Source: Hofstenia miamia
Lineage: Eukaryota > Xenacoelomorpha > Acoela
DNA: 64,000 bases
Direction: 5' to 3'
Assembly: GCA_004352715.1 (NCBI GenBank)
Contig: SCFE01000064.1
Location: forward strand, 1,509,465 to 1,573,464
In this document: positions 1-12,099 of the stretch, in pieces
Layout of the letters: the number at the start of each line of letters is the position of its first letter
Numbering within the stretch: the first letter of the stretch is position 1
Translations under genes and position numbers: made by a program
The notes under the pieces: model-generated
Seen by the model: the letters and a program-made list of their open reading frames with translations, nothing else
Databases searched by the model: none
What the model was told of the DNA's origin: nothing

Positions 1-18
1 ATATATATATATATATAT
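1..18. repeat. (AT)n microsatellite at window start
   Basis: Pure AT dinucleotide run. It is the left flank of the MITE starting at base 19, so the target duplication of that insertion could be TATATATA, but this cannot be told apart from the repeat itself. Confidence 0.9.
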
Positions 19-360
19 CAGACTTGGCAACAAGTCGAGCTTCTAACGAGACGAGCCGAGCTTGAGCACAGTATTTGATATACAACGAGCCCAAAACGAG
101 CCTATTTTAGGCAAAGCAAGTTTATAGTTCTGCTTGATAAGTTGATTATGGAGATTTTTCTTATTTTTTGCAGTCAGTATGCTTTTCCTATAATCATATT
201 TAAGAAATGTTTATTAAATAATAGGAAGAGCTATGTAAAAAATTCTGAGGACAATATTTTTAAAAAATACCGAGCTAAAACGAGCCTCATTCAAAGATTT
301 TATGTGGCCAGCCGAGCCGAGCCGAACTTACACAAAATTTAAACGAGCCAAGCCGAGCAT
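19..360 (+). mobile_element. hAT-like MITE, copy 1, with CGAGC subterminal array
   Basis: It starts CAGACTTGGCAACAAG, and the same end (CAGACTTGTCAACAAG) starts a second copy at 14859. Both ends carry many short motifs of the GAGCCGAGC type. Bases 216-352 match the reverse complement of 14905-15050, including a shared block around GGAAGAGCTATGTAAA. The right terminal repeat is missing: the element stops where LINE coding sequence starts near 361. No coding capacity. A CAG start and motif-dense subterminal regions fit non-autonomous hAT elements; the superfamily call is inference. Confidence 0.6.
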
Positions 361-362
361 GG

Positions 363-2635
363 AAATCAATAAAAAATTTAAGTGGATTCACAACTGATAA
401 TCTATATAATCAAATAAATTTTTCAAAAAATTTATCCAAGCTTGATCCAACAACATTAGCAAACTACATAAATGATGAGTTCGTTGAAATTACGTCCGAC
501 TATGAACCACTTTTGTCAAATTCTATGAATTCACATGAAATTGAAAATTCGACTCCTGTAAGTGTTTCTGAGTATGAAGTTTTCTTATTACTCAGAAAAC
601 TAGATATACATAAGACATCTGGTCCTGATATTTATGGCAATATTTTACCAAATTGGCTATTACGTGAATTTTCTTATGAATTTGCAAAACCAATTTCAAT
701 ATTATTAAATATGTCATTTAAAGTTGGTTGCGCAACCCCATTTACTTGTGCAAATGTTTCATGTGTAGTAAAATCTAAACCTGTAAGTTCTCCAACGAAA
801 GATCTACGACCAATATCTATAACGCACTCAATATCAAAAATTGCTGAAAGCATACTACTTGAAAAAGAAATAATAGATAAAATAATTTGTAATCTAGATG
901 AAAAGCAATTTGGTGTTATCCCTAGAAGATCAACTGTTTCAGCCCTTTTGCATATCACTCAGCAGTGGATTAACCATATAGAAAATCAAGGAACATATTT
1001 TAGAATTTTTTTATTTGATTTCAAGAAAGCATTTGATTTGATTAGTCACCCATTATTGATAGAACGTTTGTTTGAAATTGGAATTAACACCATTACTATT
1101 CAATGGATAATATCATTTCNATATACACATATACATATATACACATATATATATACGTATGTGTATACCTATATACATATATACATATATATTATAAGAT
1201 CTACGACCAATATCTGTAATGCACTTAATATCAAAAATTGCTGAAAGCATACTGCTTGAAAAATAAATAATAGATAAAGTAATTTGTAATCTAGATCAAA
1301 AGCAATTTGGTGTTATCCCTAGAAGATCAACTGTTTCAGCCCTTTTGCATATCACTCAGCAGTGGATTAACCATATAGAAAATCAAGGAACATATCTTAG
1401 AATTTTTTTATTTGATTTCAAGAAAGCATTTGATTTGATTAGTCACCCATTATTGATAGAACGTTTGTTTGAAATTGGAATTAACACCATTACTATTCAA
1501 TGGATAATATCATTTCTAACTAAAAGATGTCAACGCGTGAAATTACCTTGTGGCACGACGTCATTGTGGAAGAAATTATGTGCAGGAATTCCNTCAGCAG
1601 TGGATTAACCATATAGAAAATCAAGGAACATATCTTAGAATTTTTTTATTTGATTTCAAGAAAGCATTTGATTTGATTAGTCACCCATTATTGATAGAAC
1701 GTTTGTTTGAAATTGGAATTAACACCATTATTATTCAATGGATAACATCATTTCTAAATAAAAGATGTCAACGCGTGAAATTACCTTGTGGCACGACGTC
1801 ATTGTGGAAGAAATTATGTGCAGGAATTCCTCAAGGAACAAAAATGGGGCCTTGGTTATTTATTTTATTTGTAAATAAACTTCTAATAAATTGGGATGAC
1901 CGAGTCAAATACGTTGATGATACAACAGCATGGGAAGTATGTCATCGTGAAACTCCGTCTAAATCAGTGTCACTTGTATCTTCCGTTAACAATTGGAGTA
2001 AAAATTCTCTTATGAAAATAAATTTTAACAAAACAAAAGAATTAAATATTTATTGTCCATTAAAGTCTTTTTTATCACCAACTGAATTTTATATAGAAAA
2101 TATTCAAATTGAACGAGTAAAATCGTTGAAAGCTTCTTGGTGTTGTCTTACAAAATATTTAAAATGGACAGAAAATACGAATTACATTGTTAAAAAAGCA
2201 GCAAAAAGACTTCACTATATTACACTCCTAAAAAGATAAGGTGCATCAATTTCAGAATTAGTTTTAATTTATAAGACCATGATTCGACCAATATTAGAAT
2301 ATTGCTCTCCTGTTTGGAATTATGCCTTAAGAGTTTTCCTTTAACGGAGTTAACTTGCATAAGTCTCTGCACGGAAATTTTAGTATTCTGGTAGCAATTT
2401 AATTATGGAAGCGTGCATTGATCTACAATGTTTAGCTCTTAATAAACGTAGAGAAATGCATTGTAAATCAATATGGAAAAACCTTGAAAGGCCAGAACAT
2501 CCACTTCATTATTTTATTCCAAAATTAAAACGAACAAACTATAATTTCCGAAATACTCGCAATTACACAATACGTGCTAGAACAAACAGATTGTTAAACA
2601 GCTTTGCAGTCCAATCATCAAAAGAAATGCTATAA
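363..2635 (+). pseudogene. reverse transcriptase of LINE A, broken
   Basis: The frame is open from at least 363, with the expected order of RT blocks: a DLRPISITHSISKIAE segment, motif A (FLFDFKKAFDLISHPL), motif B (IPQGTKMGPWLFILFVNKLL) and motif C (KYVDDTTAWEV) near 1905-1940. Past the stop at 2237-2239 the thumb region continues (LIYKTMIRPILEYCSPVWNY), then frameshifts and stops, then a last open piece at 2405-2635 with the HPLHYFIPKLKR motif common in CR1/L2-type C-termini. No endonuclease domain is present, so it is truncated at the 5' end. Dead copy. Confidence 0.8.
1121..1196. repeat. AC/AT microsatellite between LINE A segments
   Basis: A degenerate ATACACATATAC tract right after the single N at 1120. 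It replaces LINE sequence at the join and probably comes from a different contig end. Confidence 0.7.
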
Positions 2636-2719
2636 AATCATAATAATAATAACTTTTGTTAATTTCATTTTGGTTTATTTTTGAACTTTGTATATTCGAC
2701 CTCAGGGTCGCAAAAAGTC

Positions 2720-2782
2720 AAATATATACTCTCTCTCTCTTTCAAAAAAAAAATATATATATATAATATATATATATTTCCA
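2720..2782. repeat. (CT)n and (AT)n microsatellites
   Basis: A CTCTCTCTCT run followed by A-rich and ATAT runs, at the 3' end of LINE A and before the Tc1 pseudogene. Confidence 0.8.
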
Positions 2783-2810
2783 AATTTAGAAATTTTTGTA
2801 TTTTACATTA

Positions 2811-3720
2811 AAAAACGCCATTATTGGCCAAACACGCAGCAATGCGATTTGACATTGACTCGACCAGCTTTCTACAATAATCATCAGTAATCTTTATGCA
2901 CAATGCCACTTTAATTTGCTCCTTCAGATCGTCGAGTGATGTGCATTAACGCTTCCTCAGACAGTTTTTGATCTCATGCCAGCAATTTTATATGACGTTG
3001 AGGTCTGGGGAGTTTCCCGGCCAGTTCCCAAGCAGCCGAAAGTCTTGTGATGCAATCCACTGTTTCACAACTTTGGCGCTGTGGCAAGGAGCACCATCTT
3101 GTTGTAATACAGATGTTCCGCGAAGCTGCATAAACATGGGAACTTTCTCCTGAATTATTTTGAGGTAGGCCTTTGCTGTGACTGTCTCGTTGTGAGGAAC
3201 AAAATGCAGACCAGCACGCCCATTCGCAGTTATAGCACCCCAAATCATCACAGAAGGTGCTGAGCGGACAGTTTGTTGCATGTAACGTGTGTTGAATCTT
3301 TGGTTTCTTGGTCGTCGAACATGTGGCCGGTATGATGTAAACTGGCAAATCTTGGATTCGTCACTAAGCTACCTGACGCCACATCTCAGGGGTGTAGTGC
3401 TGGTATTGCCTACAGAAGCGAAACCAGTCTTGAATGTTCTTTGAAGACAATCGGGGTTGGGCTGCTGGTTTGCACGAAGGAAGTTCAAAGGTAGTATTCA
3501 ATCGACGCCTAATGGTGAGTGTTGATACATTCTGCACTACCACACCTAGACTTGCTTTGACTTCAGAAGATGAAGAGAATGGTTGATTGGCGACGTAATG
3601 GTGAATGAGACGATCAGTTTGAGGAGTTGTCAGTTTTGGTCTTCCAGACCGCTTGCGAGGGGAAAAATTTTGCGGTTGCTGATAGCGAGTAACACTTTGG
3701 CTAGTACTGTATATAAGCAA
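2811..3720 (-). pseudogene. Tc1-like transposase, stop codon at the catalytic Glu
   Basis: Read on the minus strand: an HTH linker (KRSGRPKLTTPQTDRLIHH), a frameshift near 3358-3364 just before SDESK (first catalytic D), then VMIWGAI, then LQQDGAPCHSAK (second catalytic D), then NWPGNSPDLNVI. The next codon, where the catalytic Glu belongs, is TAA (2988-2990), and the frame continues NCWHEIKNCL, another stop, then the usual C-terminal helix to a TAA near 2811. I count 35 residues between the second D and the mutated position. Clear Tc1/mariner relic. Terminal repeats were not found. Confidence 0.85.
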
Positions 3721-3890
3721 ATTGGGGCATACAATAAAGATGAGTAAAGTATCAAATGGCTGTACAATAGTCAGGTAGAATTTTTCAATATATTAATATG
3801 CACAATTAGCATTAGACATCAAACGCAATTTTAATGTTTTAAAAAGTGGGTGAGATTTCTAACAGACTTACAAGCAAATTTCTAGATTAA

Positions 3891-5595
3891 CCCATTAACG
3901 ATCATTTTCTCGCAACGTGAGTTTGGTCTTCTATTTGTCTTCTAATATATTCAAATTTTCGTAAACGAGACAATATATACTTCTGAAACATCACATTAAA
4001 TAGGATTGATCAGAAGAATTAAAAAACATTTATTTCAAAAGGCCACATTTTCTAATAAAAATGTGACCAATGTTTGTCACATTCATATTTTCAAAGCCCA
4101 ATCAAATTTTATGCACTAAATCGCTTGCGATTCACTCTCTCAATGGCGATCATTTTAAAAATGTTCCCATAGAAGGAAAATAGTCGTGAAAAACACCATA
4201 GAATTTACAAACAAGAGTGCAATAGAAAGGCTTCTTTTATGTATTCTGAACAAAAGTTGGTAATTAAAGTTAGCATTTGTCTTGTTTTTTATGATTTGTG
4301 AGAAAAAATACAATTTTTCAGCGTAGATAGGGATATACAAGGAACTATTATTAAATATATTGTTCCTTTAGCTCAAAAATTGTATTTCAACTACATAATG
4401 AATCGAAGATACAATATTTATGAAGCTTTACAGCTTCTAGAAGATGAAAGATTCTTTTTCCAAGCAAATATTGCAATCCAATCATCTAGTGATGGTATTG
4501 AATCTGAGGAACATAGCGATGATGAACTTAAACTTGATGCTAATTGTCTCTGTTGGAATGGAACTACTCTTGACAATCTTGATGATCAACCAGATGAATC
4601 ATGTGTCCAAAGTGATGAGGAAGGAAGCAACACCGAACCGGAGGATGTTGGAGATGATGAGAGAGCAGATAGCCACTGTCTTAGAGAAAAACTTCCACTA
4701 AATGTAGAATTTACATGGGCAAAGGGAAACTTGAAACTGCATGCTTATCAACATATTCCAGAGATTCAGAAACAAGATGAGCTAGCATCATCCTTATGTG
4801 AACTTTCTTTTGATGAAAACTAGTAAGCCAGATCGTAGAATTCACCAATTTGTATGGCAAAAAGTGAAAAACGCGACAGTACATTTGAACTACCAAATGA
4901 AAAGTTGGTTGTTTCTGACTATTTTGCTTTTGAGTGGTAATCATACGCTTCCTAAACGACGAATGTACTGAGAAAAACCACCTAACACATTTGTGCAAGC
5001 CATTTCTGATGCAATATCAACGAACGATTGTGAAAGGACTTCAGGAAACCTCCACATGTGTGACAACGCAAAGATTAATAAGAATGAAAAGTTCTGTAAA
5101 GTGAGACCAGTCATCGAGCATTTAAATAAGAAGTTCTTGGAGCATTCCCTAAATGGAGTAGATAAATCTATTGACGAATCAATGGTTTCGCACTTTGGGA
5201 CACATGGGAGCCGTCAAATGATCAATAACAAACCTTTTTGTGTTGTCTTCAAGATTTGGATTTTAGCGAAGCGGAATGGATATTTAATTGAATTTATTTG
5301 ATCCCAATTAAAGAGCAAATCAGGAAAGCATATAGCCTCTAAAACTAGATGGGGACTTGGTGAGATGATAGTTCTTCGTCTAATGGAAAACATCTCGGTG
5401 ACCATGATATCAGAGCAACAGATTGCTGTCAACAAGAAAAGGCTCAATAAGTGCCCAATTATGGAAAATAGTTTTGTAAAAATCCTGCGACTATTGGTGT
5501 ATAGAATCCTGACTCTACCTACTTCTAAGAAGCGATCACTTACATTTACAAAAAAAGACTTTTCAACGGAATTCAATATGTATTTAAATATTTAA
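3891..5595 (+). pseudogene. piggyBac-like transposase, decayed
   Basis: 4398-4823 encodes an acidic N-terminus opening with YNIYEALQLLEDE, typical in style for PGBD proteins. 4993-5301 carries the core: KFCKVRPVIEHLNKKFLEH, then SIDESMVSHFG, whose Asp matches the first catalytic Asp of piggyBac, then GYLIEF. 5365-5595 contains later degraded sequence (IVLRLMENI, NKCPIMENSF). Frameshifts and stops separate the three pieces. A TTAA followed by CCCATTAACG at 3887-3900 would suit a left end, since piggyBac targets TTAA, but no matching right end was found. Confidence 0.75.
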
Positions 5596-5599
5596 TGGT

Positions 5600-6040
5600 A
5601 GAAAACATTTCAACTAATATTCATACATATTCAGATGGCATACATTTATTAAAGATGTATAAGCAGCACTTAAAAAAGTCATTATTAAAGTTGGCATTAA
5701 TGGTATTACATTAATGATATAACATAAGCATCGAAAAACAGGCTCTGTGACCTTCACAGAGGTGTCCCAACTATGTACTGTGACATAGATCTATTATGTA
5801 GCATTAAGCAACTTCATTTCATTAGTCAAATGGGGCACTCGATAAAATGCGCAAACATTTTTTCAAAAATTCTTTGTTGTTTTCAAAAGATAGAATCCAT
5901 TTTTCAAAATTCCCTTTGAAGATTAAACGTGCGTTTTCTGCACCAAAGTCTACAATTAGTAATCTATTAAATATTTAATCACCCGATGGGGTACAAAGTT
6001 ACAAATCAGACAAGTGAATAAGCACTATTTCACTATAGCA
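5600..6040. other. no gene seen
   Basis: AT-rich sequence between the piggyBac relic and the 3' end of LINE B. It probably includes the piggyBac right flank and the LINE 3' UTR. No motif recognised. Confidence 0.5.
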
Positions 6041-6042
6041 GA

Positions 6043-8560
6043 TTACTGCAGTAAAGATCTCGAATTACCAGGGCAATTCAATAAGTGATACCGTCCAAAA
6101 GGTTGTAAACAACACATCTTACATATGCAATCGTTATCGGGATCAGTATGGAAATTTGTTTTGCAGCATATTAGATGGTGGCAACCATGGCAGGAGTAAC
6201 GTGTAACGGCATGACGATAGGGTTGATTAGATCTCCTCCAGCGTAACTGCGTCATCACTGAAATACGTTCATTGAGCTCTAAAAGATAGGTATCGTATCC
6301 AGGCGTAGACGGAAGCTGCATGAGATAACTTAAGTCCAAAGCTAGAGGACGCACATTTGCCATAGTAAGACAGAATTGTTTGACTCGTTTATAAAATCTG
6401 GTTTTGACATATTCCAGCTGACGATGATGATTAGAGGTAAGATCTTCCCAAAACACCGAAATATTATAGGATACTATGGGCAGGATACAACATTTGAACA
6501 ATTTGTTCGCAGGCTCTATAGAAATCTTCTGCAATAAATCAAACTGGAAAGTTCGCTTAGCCGCTTTTACCACTTTGCTCCAGATATGCATCGACCAGGA
6601 CCATTTGTTTGTAAGCTTTACTCCAAGGTAGACATAGGAATTCACGAACTTAACCAATTCACCGTTCAACATGAAAACGTCGCTTTTACAGAGCCTCCCA
6701 CCGCGTTGGAATTTCATAGCATTAGTTTTCCCAAGTTTGATAAGATCGTTTTCTACGCACCAAGATGCAAGGTTCCCTAAAGCTGCTTGTACTTCGTTTA
6801 CCATCGGAGAAAATCATAGCAATAAAGTAAACACTTTACGCCTGTTTGGTTCAGGAAGGGTGGTAAATGCGGGTAAATCCGCAATGAAGCTGCTAAAGAG
6901 CAGCGGACTAAGTGAATCACCTTGAAGCACTCCTTTTCTTTTCCGGGACCGTCGGATGTACGAAGACCATCTGTTATATAGAGAAAATTTAGTTTCAAAA
7001 ACGATACGGTCAGCCCTAGCAATGGGCCACGATCTCCATGATAACTGATCAGTTTTCGAATAAGTTTCGAACGCTCATACTGTCGAAGGCTTTGCGAAAG
7101 TCGACGAACACTGCGTAAGTTGATCTACCAGGCTTTGACAAATTACGTCGGACATCAATTCGAAATAATTTCAGAGCATCAGCAATCGTTTTTCCTCTTG
7201 TAAAACCGTATTGCTCATTGGGGTGTTTACTTCGAAGATAAAGCCGTCCACACTAATAAGCTTTGAGAGAATCTTAAGAACTACACATAGGAATGCAATA
7301 CCACGATAATTATTAGGGTTTCTGATGTCACCATTTCCCTTGTACAGTACTTTAATAAAACTATTATACCAGATCGATAGTAGAGTGCCAGTCATCAACA
7401 TAGCGCTGAACAGTGCTAACCAAAAGTCTTTTAACATATGGAATGACAGCTTAAGGTTCTCCGCCGCGATATCATCTAGCCAAAAAGCTTTATGATCCTT
7501 TGCACTCAAAAAGTACAATGAAAGCTCCTCTTCCGAAATCGTCTGGTGCTAAGGATCTTCAATGTGGTACAACTCATTAAATTCGAGATCCAAGTTATCC
7601 TCTTTGACTGAACCCAACAAGTTCTCGAAGTGAGTGCTGAATTTGTTCAGAGAGACAGGACAACTGAAGTTGCCATTTCGATTGTTGTTCAGGCGCCAGG
7701 GATTGTTTTCACCTCGCGAGATTAGAAGCTCTTCTTTGACACAATGCTCCCTTTGTTTCTTACGCACGTTGCTTCTATAAGCTATCTTCTAAAGGTTGAC
7801 ACTTTCTTCATTTATTTCGCTATCAGCAAGTAGCCTTAAGCTTTTTTGAGACAATCGAATTGTTCCTTACATTCAGCGTCAAACAATATTTTCCTGCGTG
7901 ATTTCTGCCTCTGGACAGGAATGGCATTTAGAAGACCTTCGTGCACAATCTCATAAGCGCTCTCCAATTCTCCATCAATAAGCGCTATTGCCGAAACTAC
8001 ACCAACCACGTGAAGCTTTTCTTGATCAATGACTCGTCTTAAAGTAGTCTTTGTTACTTTGGCAACAAGCACTGCAGTCCGAAAATTGGGAGAAAAGTAG
8101 CAGCAGATAATGACGAAGACAGCGCACTTCACAACAACAAAATACTTGCAGCAGTGTATTTCTTATGGTTGAAGTCGAGGCCTCACTGCAACAGAGATAC
8201 CACCCACTGTTCTACCTCTTACCAGAGGAGCTGTGGCACATTCATTAAAAGTTACATATTCATCGAGTTTTAGTTCTTTTCAATTCAAGGTTTCTGTCAG
8301 CAAAAGAATATCATAAGAGTTAAGCAAATCATCGGGGAGTCCTTCATCACATATATGACCCCTTCGACATTCCACAGTAAAGACAATACGGAATTTAGTC
8401 AATCTCTTGGCAAAGAGCGAAGCCAATTCCTGGCGTCTTCGTTTAGACCAAATCTTCTAACTACACAGTGTTCAGGCCAAAAGTCAGGGTTCTCAATCTT
8501 GTCTTTGGCGGAATTTCTGACGACGCAGTGATAAGCAGCAAAACCAGACTCTTCTCGAAA
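6043..8560 (-). pseudogene. LINE B ORF2: endonuclease-RT with C-terminal Cys/His cluster, broken
   Basis: Minus strand, in order: endonuclease pieces near 8400-8130 (YDILLLTETLN, then RTVGGISVAV) and 8132-7836 (VIICCYFSPNF); a linker at 7767-7549; the start of RT at 7518-7171 (KAFWLDDIAAENLK, NPNNYRGIAFLCVVLK); motif A region near 7130-7070 (YAVFVDFRKAFDS); motif B near 6925-6860 (GVLQGDSLSPLLF). The YxDD position near 6825 is destroyed by a stop. The C-terminal part at 6804-6043 has an intact thumb and a Cys/His cluster (CHGCHHLICC, CICKMCC) ending YHLLNCPGN. Multiple frameshifts. Clade not resolved (R1/I-like layout). Confidence 0.75.
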
Positions 8561-8593
8561 ACACTTCTGATGTGTAGCAGCTGGACACCCTCG

Positions 8594-9240
8594 TCATTGT
8601 AAAACTTCGCCACATCCCACATCCTGTTTACTAACGTTTACTGACAGCCGACCAATGTAAAATTGTCGTCTATGAGGGGGTGGAGCAACACCGCATATTT
8701 TTCCAGCATCCGTCCGCTTAACAATAGTCTCATTCTGTCCGGAGTATTCTTGGGTTGATTCGAAACGCCGTTTTTTGTTAAAAGAGCAAACCAATGATTC
8801 ACTATCTCGTTTTACGTTTCGCCCCCGGATTCTCAAAAGCCACGGATTTGCATATTGAACAGGAAGCCCCGGCATCCCTTATTGAGAACTATCGGGTAAA
8901 GACTGATAATTGGTAGGGACAAAATTCTTCTTTAGACTGGATACCTCAAATTTCAATTCCATAATGACATCACATAACGCAGAAATCTTACCTTCGAGCT
9001 TTGCCAATTGATCAGCCGGAGCAGAGCTGTTATCGGGAATGTTAGAACATTCTTTGCACACCCAAAGAAACGAACCCTCATAATAATCGGATTAGTAATC
9101 GGATTCCTCAGTGCTCTCAAAATAGAAATGCTTTTCCGAATAAAGTCAAAATTGAGACTGCCAAGCTTTTCATACTGCATGTACTCTCTAACCTTGAATT
9201 TTAATAGTTATAGAATGGTGCTTTTATGTTCTTCTCTTTA
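8594..9240 (-). pseudogene. LINE B ORF1: coiled-coil nucleic-acid-binding protein, broken
   Basis: Upstream of ORF2 on the same strand. 9061-8879 reads MCKECSNIPDNSS (a possible Cys pair of a zinc finger) then a heptad-like ADQLAKLEGKISALCDVIME segment suited to a coiled coil. 8875-8594 includes NKKRRFESTQE and ends with RRQFYIGRLSVNVSKQDV, which resembles the start of an RRM-like domain in LINE ORF1 proteins. The pieces are separated by stops. Position and strand support ORF1; the domain reading is inference. Confidence 0.5.
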
Positions 9241-10527
9241 AAAAAAATCCAGGTTTTTTAATAAAATTATCTTAGAAATTTCGTGCTAAATTTTTTTAAA
9301 ATCTATTTCATGCTATAGGTTTATAAAACAATATTTTGTTGTTTTGAAACCTGGTCTAAGGAAGAGATAGACAGAACTCGTGGAAACCCTCGAGTAACAT
9401 AAGTATTTTTAGGAAAACGTGCACACAGTGTTGGTGATTTTAAATCAACAGGTCTATGCAACATATCTAACTTTATATTAAAGTTTGCCTTGATACACAC
9501 AATAACACATATGACCTATATTTTAAACGCCTTTAAATGATAATGTTTTCCAAGAATTCTAAAAATAGGCACATATCTATTAAGATGGCGATTCAAGCAA
9601 TTTGTCTGCACAATCCATATCAGTCACGCATTTGATAGCAAAATTCTTGATAAAACATAGACAAGCATTATATGATTGTCAACAATTTAGTTATTCCACA
9701 TTTGGATTTGCTAAACACCGTTCGGCTCTGTATGCCTTACTCTACACCTTTTACCGTTCGATTTAAAACTAACACATTCAAATTAAAACATAAGTTATTC
9801 AAAAAAAAACAATACTAAACTATGGCATTATTAAAAAAATTGAAACTAAAAACAAAACAAACTAAACAATGAATAAGGCAATCATCATTATCCTTAAAAA
9901 CAATTGAGTTATATCTAAAAACTTGACATTCAAGCAAGAAACCCAGCTATTGCTCAGGAAAATTACAGGAAAATCAGAAAACCATAGGCTAAAATGCTAT
10001 ATATTCTTACTTTACAAATTCAAAGTTATTCCTAGAAGCCTTTCTGCAGTGTAATAGAAGTCATTAAAATTTATTAAGATAGACATAAATTTCTACCATT
10101 TTACGCTTTCTAAAGCATTATCCTGCTTATGAAAAAAGAGGAGTTATGAAAAATACGAAGCGTGGAAAGTTTAAAAATACATCCACTAAAGCAAAACACC
10201 GCATTATCAACGCAACCCGAAATCTCGAAAATTGGCGTGCAGTAGTACGAGCCAATGGCTGCAATGTGAATACTACAATACAATTGTTTGTAACAAATAT
10301 TACAAGATCCACCAACGGGTATGGTATGACTCTTATGTGCTATAGGCTGAATGAAATGAAAGATATTTTTGGAGATATAATTCGTTTTTTTTCAACATGT
10401 ACAGAGGCAATACGCAAGTATTATGGCTGAGGATGACTTACTGTATGGAGAATAAAGCAAACATTGCATTAGGTTATAGATTGTTTTGTTCCTCAATTTC
10501 ATTTTTTTAATAAAGTCATTGTTTGAT
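9241..10527. other. no confident gene; possible transposase scrap near 10146-10430
   Basis: AT-rich. A 94-codon plus-strand frame at 10146-10430 contains NLENWRAVVRANGCNVNTT, which has the look of a helix-turn-helix from a DDE transposase. Nothing downstream continues it, so it is at most a fragment. Confidence 0.3.
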
Positions 10528-10662
10528 ATTAATTTAAAATGGAATGACTTACGCTTTAATTTGAATGCGTTATTTTTAATTTGAGTCGCTTATATTTTAA
10601 ATTGATTGCGTTGTGTTTTAAATTGTGTGCAGCAATTTGTTAATTTGAATGCATTAGTTTCA
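10528..10662. repeat. degenerate minisatellite, unit about 20-24 bp
   Basis: About six imperfect units of the type TTTTAATTTGAATGCGTTA follow one another, with the changing positions mainly in the GCG part. No coding frame goes with it. Confidence 0.5.
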
Positions 10663-11115
10663 AATCAAACAGCAGAAGTTGTAGTTTCAAGGAATTACAG
10701 GAATGCCCAAATAAATTTGTTACAATTCTACACTACTTTCACTAAAAGTATTACTCATTGTACTTCAGCTTCAATTTTCATTTTTTTAGAATAATATTAT
10801 CTTGATTTTTTTGATTATATTCAATTTGCTACTTTTCACTTAACACGCTCTGATGTTTCTATTGTCTTTTTTCAAACATACACTCACAAAGATCGCTTCC
10901 AAAACTCTTTCTTCACTCGCATTATTCATATTGTCAACAGCGTGGCTACTGATAAATTTATTACAAGAAACGCAACCCTGGCGTGTAATTCATGCTCAAA
11001 GCGGGTCTACACAACCAATTCACACAAAAATATTTTAATACGATTTGTTGTAAAATTGCTTAAAATCTGAATAAATGGTTAAAATACTCAACAATATCCT
11101 GAGGTCAATAAAGGA
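10663..11115. other. no gene seen
   Basis: AT-rich spacer between the minisatellite and the hAT-type MITE. I see no family motif on either strand. Confidence 0.5.
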
Positions 11116-11123
11116 CCTCACAC

Positions 11124-11432
11124 TAGAGATGGACATGGGCCGGGCTTGGGCCGAAGAAATAGAAAAAAATGGGCGCAAAAATGAGACGAATTTTAAAAAA
11201 CTGACTAGTTGAAAAATAAAATTTACATTTTGGAGATTTTACATTAGTATCATATACTTTTCAAAATTTCAATTTAAAATCTTCAATTTCAGTGTTTAGA
11301 TATTACTAGAAGTATTTCTATCATACAAATTTTTTTGACAAGTATTATGAAAATGGACCTAAAATAGGCCGAGTTTGTATTAAATTAAATGGGCCGGCTT
11401 GGGCCTAAATTTTCGGCCTATGTCCATCTTTG
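11124..11432. mobile_element. hAT-type MITE with GGCCC subterminal motifs and 8-bp TSD
   Basis: The left end reads TAGAGATGGACATGGGCC; the reverse complement of the right end reads CAAAGATGGACATAGGCC. The flanks are CCTCACAC (11116-11123) and TCTCACAC (11433-11440), a 7/8 match of the 8-bp length expected for hAT. Subterminal regions are rich in GGGCCG/GGGCTTGGGCC motifs; the interior is AT-rich and non-coding. A related copy lies at 21467-21721. Confidence 0.8.
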
Positions 11433-11440
11433 TCTCACAC

Positions 11441-12060
11441 CCACAAATTTATAAAATAATACATTAAGTCAAATTGAGGATTAAAAATACGATTGACTGT
11501 CAAATTCAAGAGTATGAATTTCATTATCCAGTGCTGTAATTTTCTGTCTATTGTTGGTAATTTGCACTATGTGCAAATGCAAATAGACGATCAATGTCAA
11601 TTAAATGTCTAATAGCTTACAGTGTGTTTACCAGCTTTCATAGCCTTATAATTTCTAACAGATAAACATAATTCAGAAGAACTACTGATGAAAAGATAGA
11701 ACACACACATAGATCCCCACGCGAGCGAAAGAAAGAAGAAAATCAACCCGATACAACTGATAATTGAGTTGAACACGAAAGCATGTAGCAAATGTAGCAA
11801 AAAATCCAGTAGGTGCCTATTACAATACTTTGATAAGATGTTTTGATAAGAAGGCAATCTGCTGCGATAAGAACAGTTTGAAAAAAAAACACCTTAAAAA
11901 TACAACATAAAAATAACTACTATACTCTATGTTTAGGCATTTTGTATCATTCATCAAATTTCAAATATTTACAAAATAAATGCTTAATTCTATAAGTATT
12001 ATAATAAGTTTATATAAAATTTTTGAGTGGAGAATATAACGGAAAAGAACCGATTTTTGG
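11441..12060. other. no gene seen
   Basis: AT-rich spacer between the MITE and the intact Tc1/mariner-like element. The longest frame, on the minus strand at 11609-11857, is hydrophobic and without family features. I also looked here for the missing C-terminal WD40 exons of the fizzy-family gene and saw none. Confidence 0.5.
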
Positions 12061-12062
12061 TA

Positions 12063-12099
12063 CAGGGGGGATGTTGCTAAATGTGCCCCCCCTAGAAAA
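12063..12099 (+). repeat. left TIR, with internal G6/C7 palindrome
   Basis: GGGGGG at 12065-12070 and CCCCCCC at 12086-12092 flank a 15-base AT-richer loop, so the repeat can fold on itself as well as pair with the right TIR. Confidence 0.9.

Larger units (their letters stand above)
361..2745 (+). mobile_element. LINE A (CR1/L2/Jockey-group), 5'-truncated, with assembly duplications
   Basis: Non-LTR retrotransposon beginning inside the region before the reverse transcriptase and running to a TAA-rich 3' end after 2636. The middle is present almost three times: 799-1119, 1197-1592 and 1594 onward share long near-identical stretches, and the joins are marked by single N at 1120 and 1593. The natural element is therefore probably 363-1119 continued by the third copy. 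Clade assignment is tentative. Confidence 0.8.

Noticed and set aside
1-360. GAGCCGAGC-rich start as a coding or CpG-island region
   Set aside because: It matches an inverted copy at 14859-15055 with the same terminus, so it is a transposon end.
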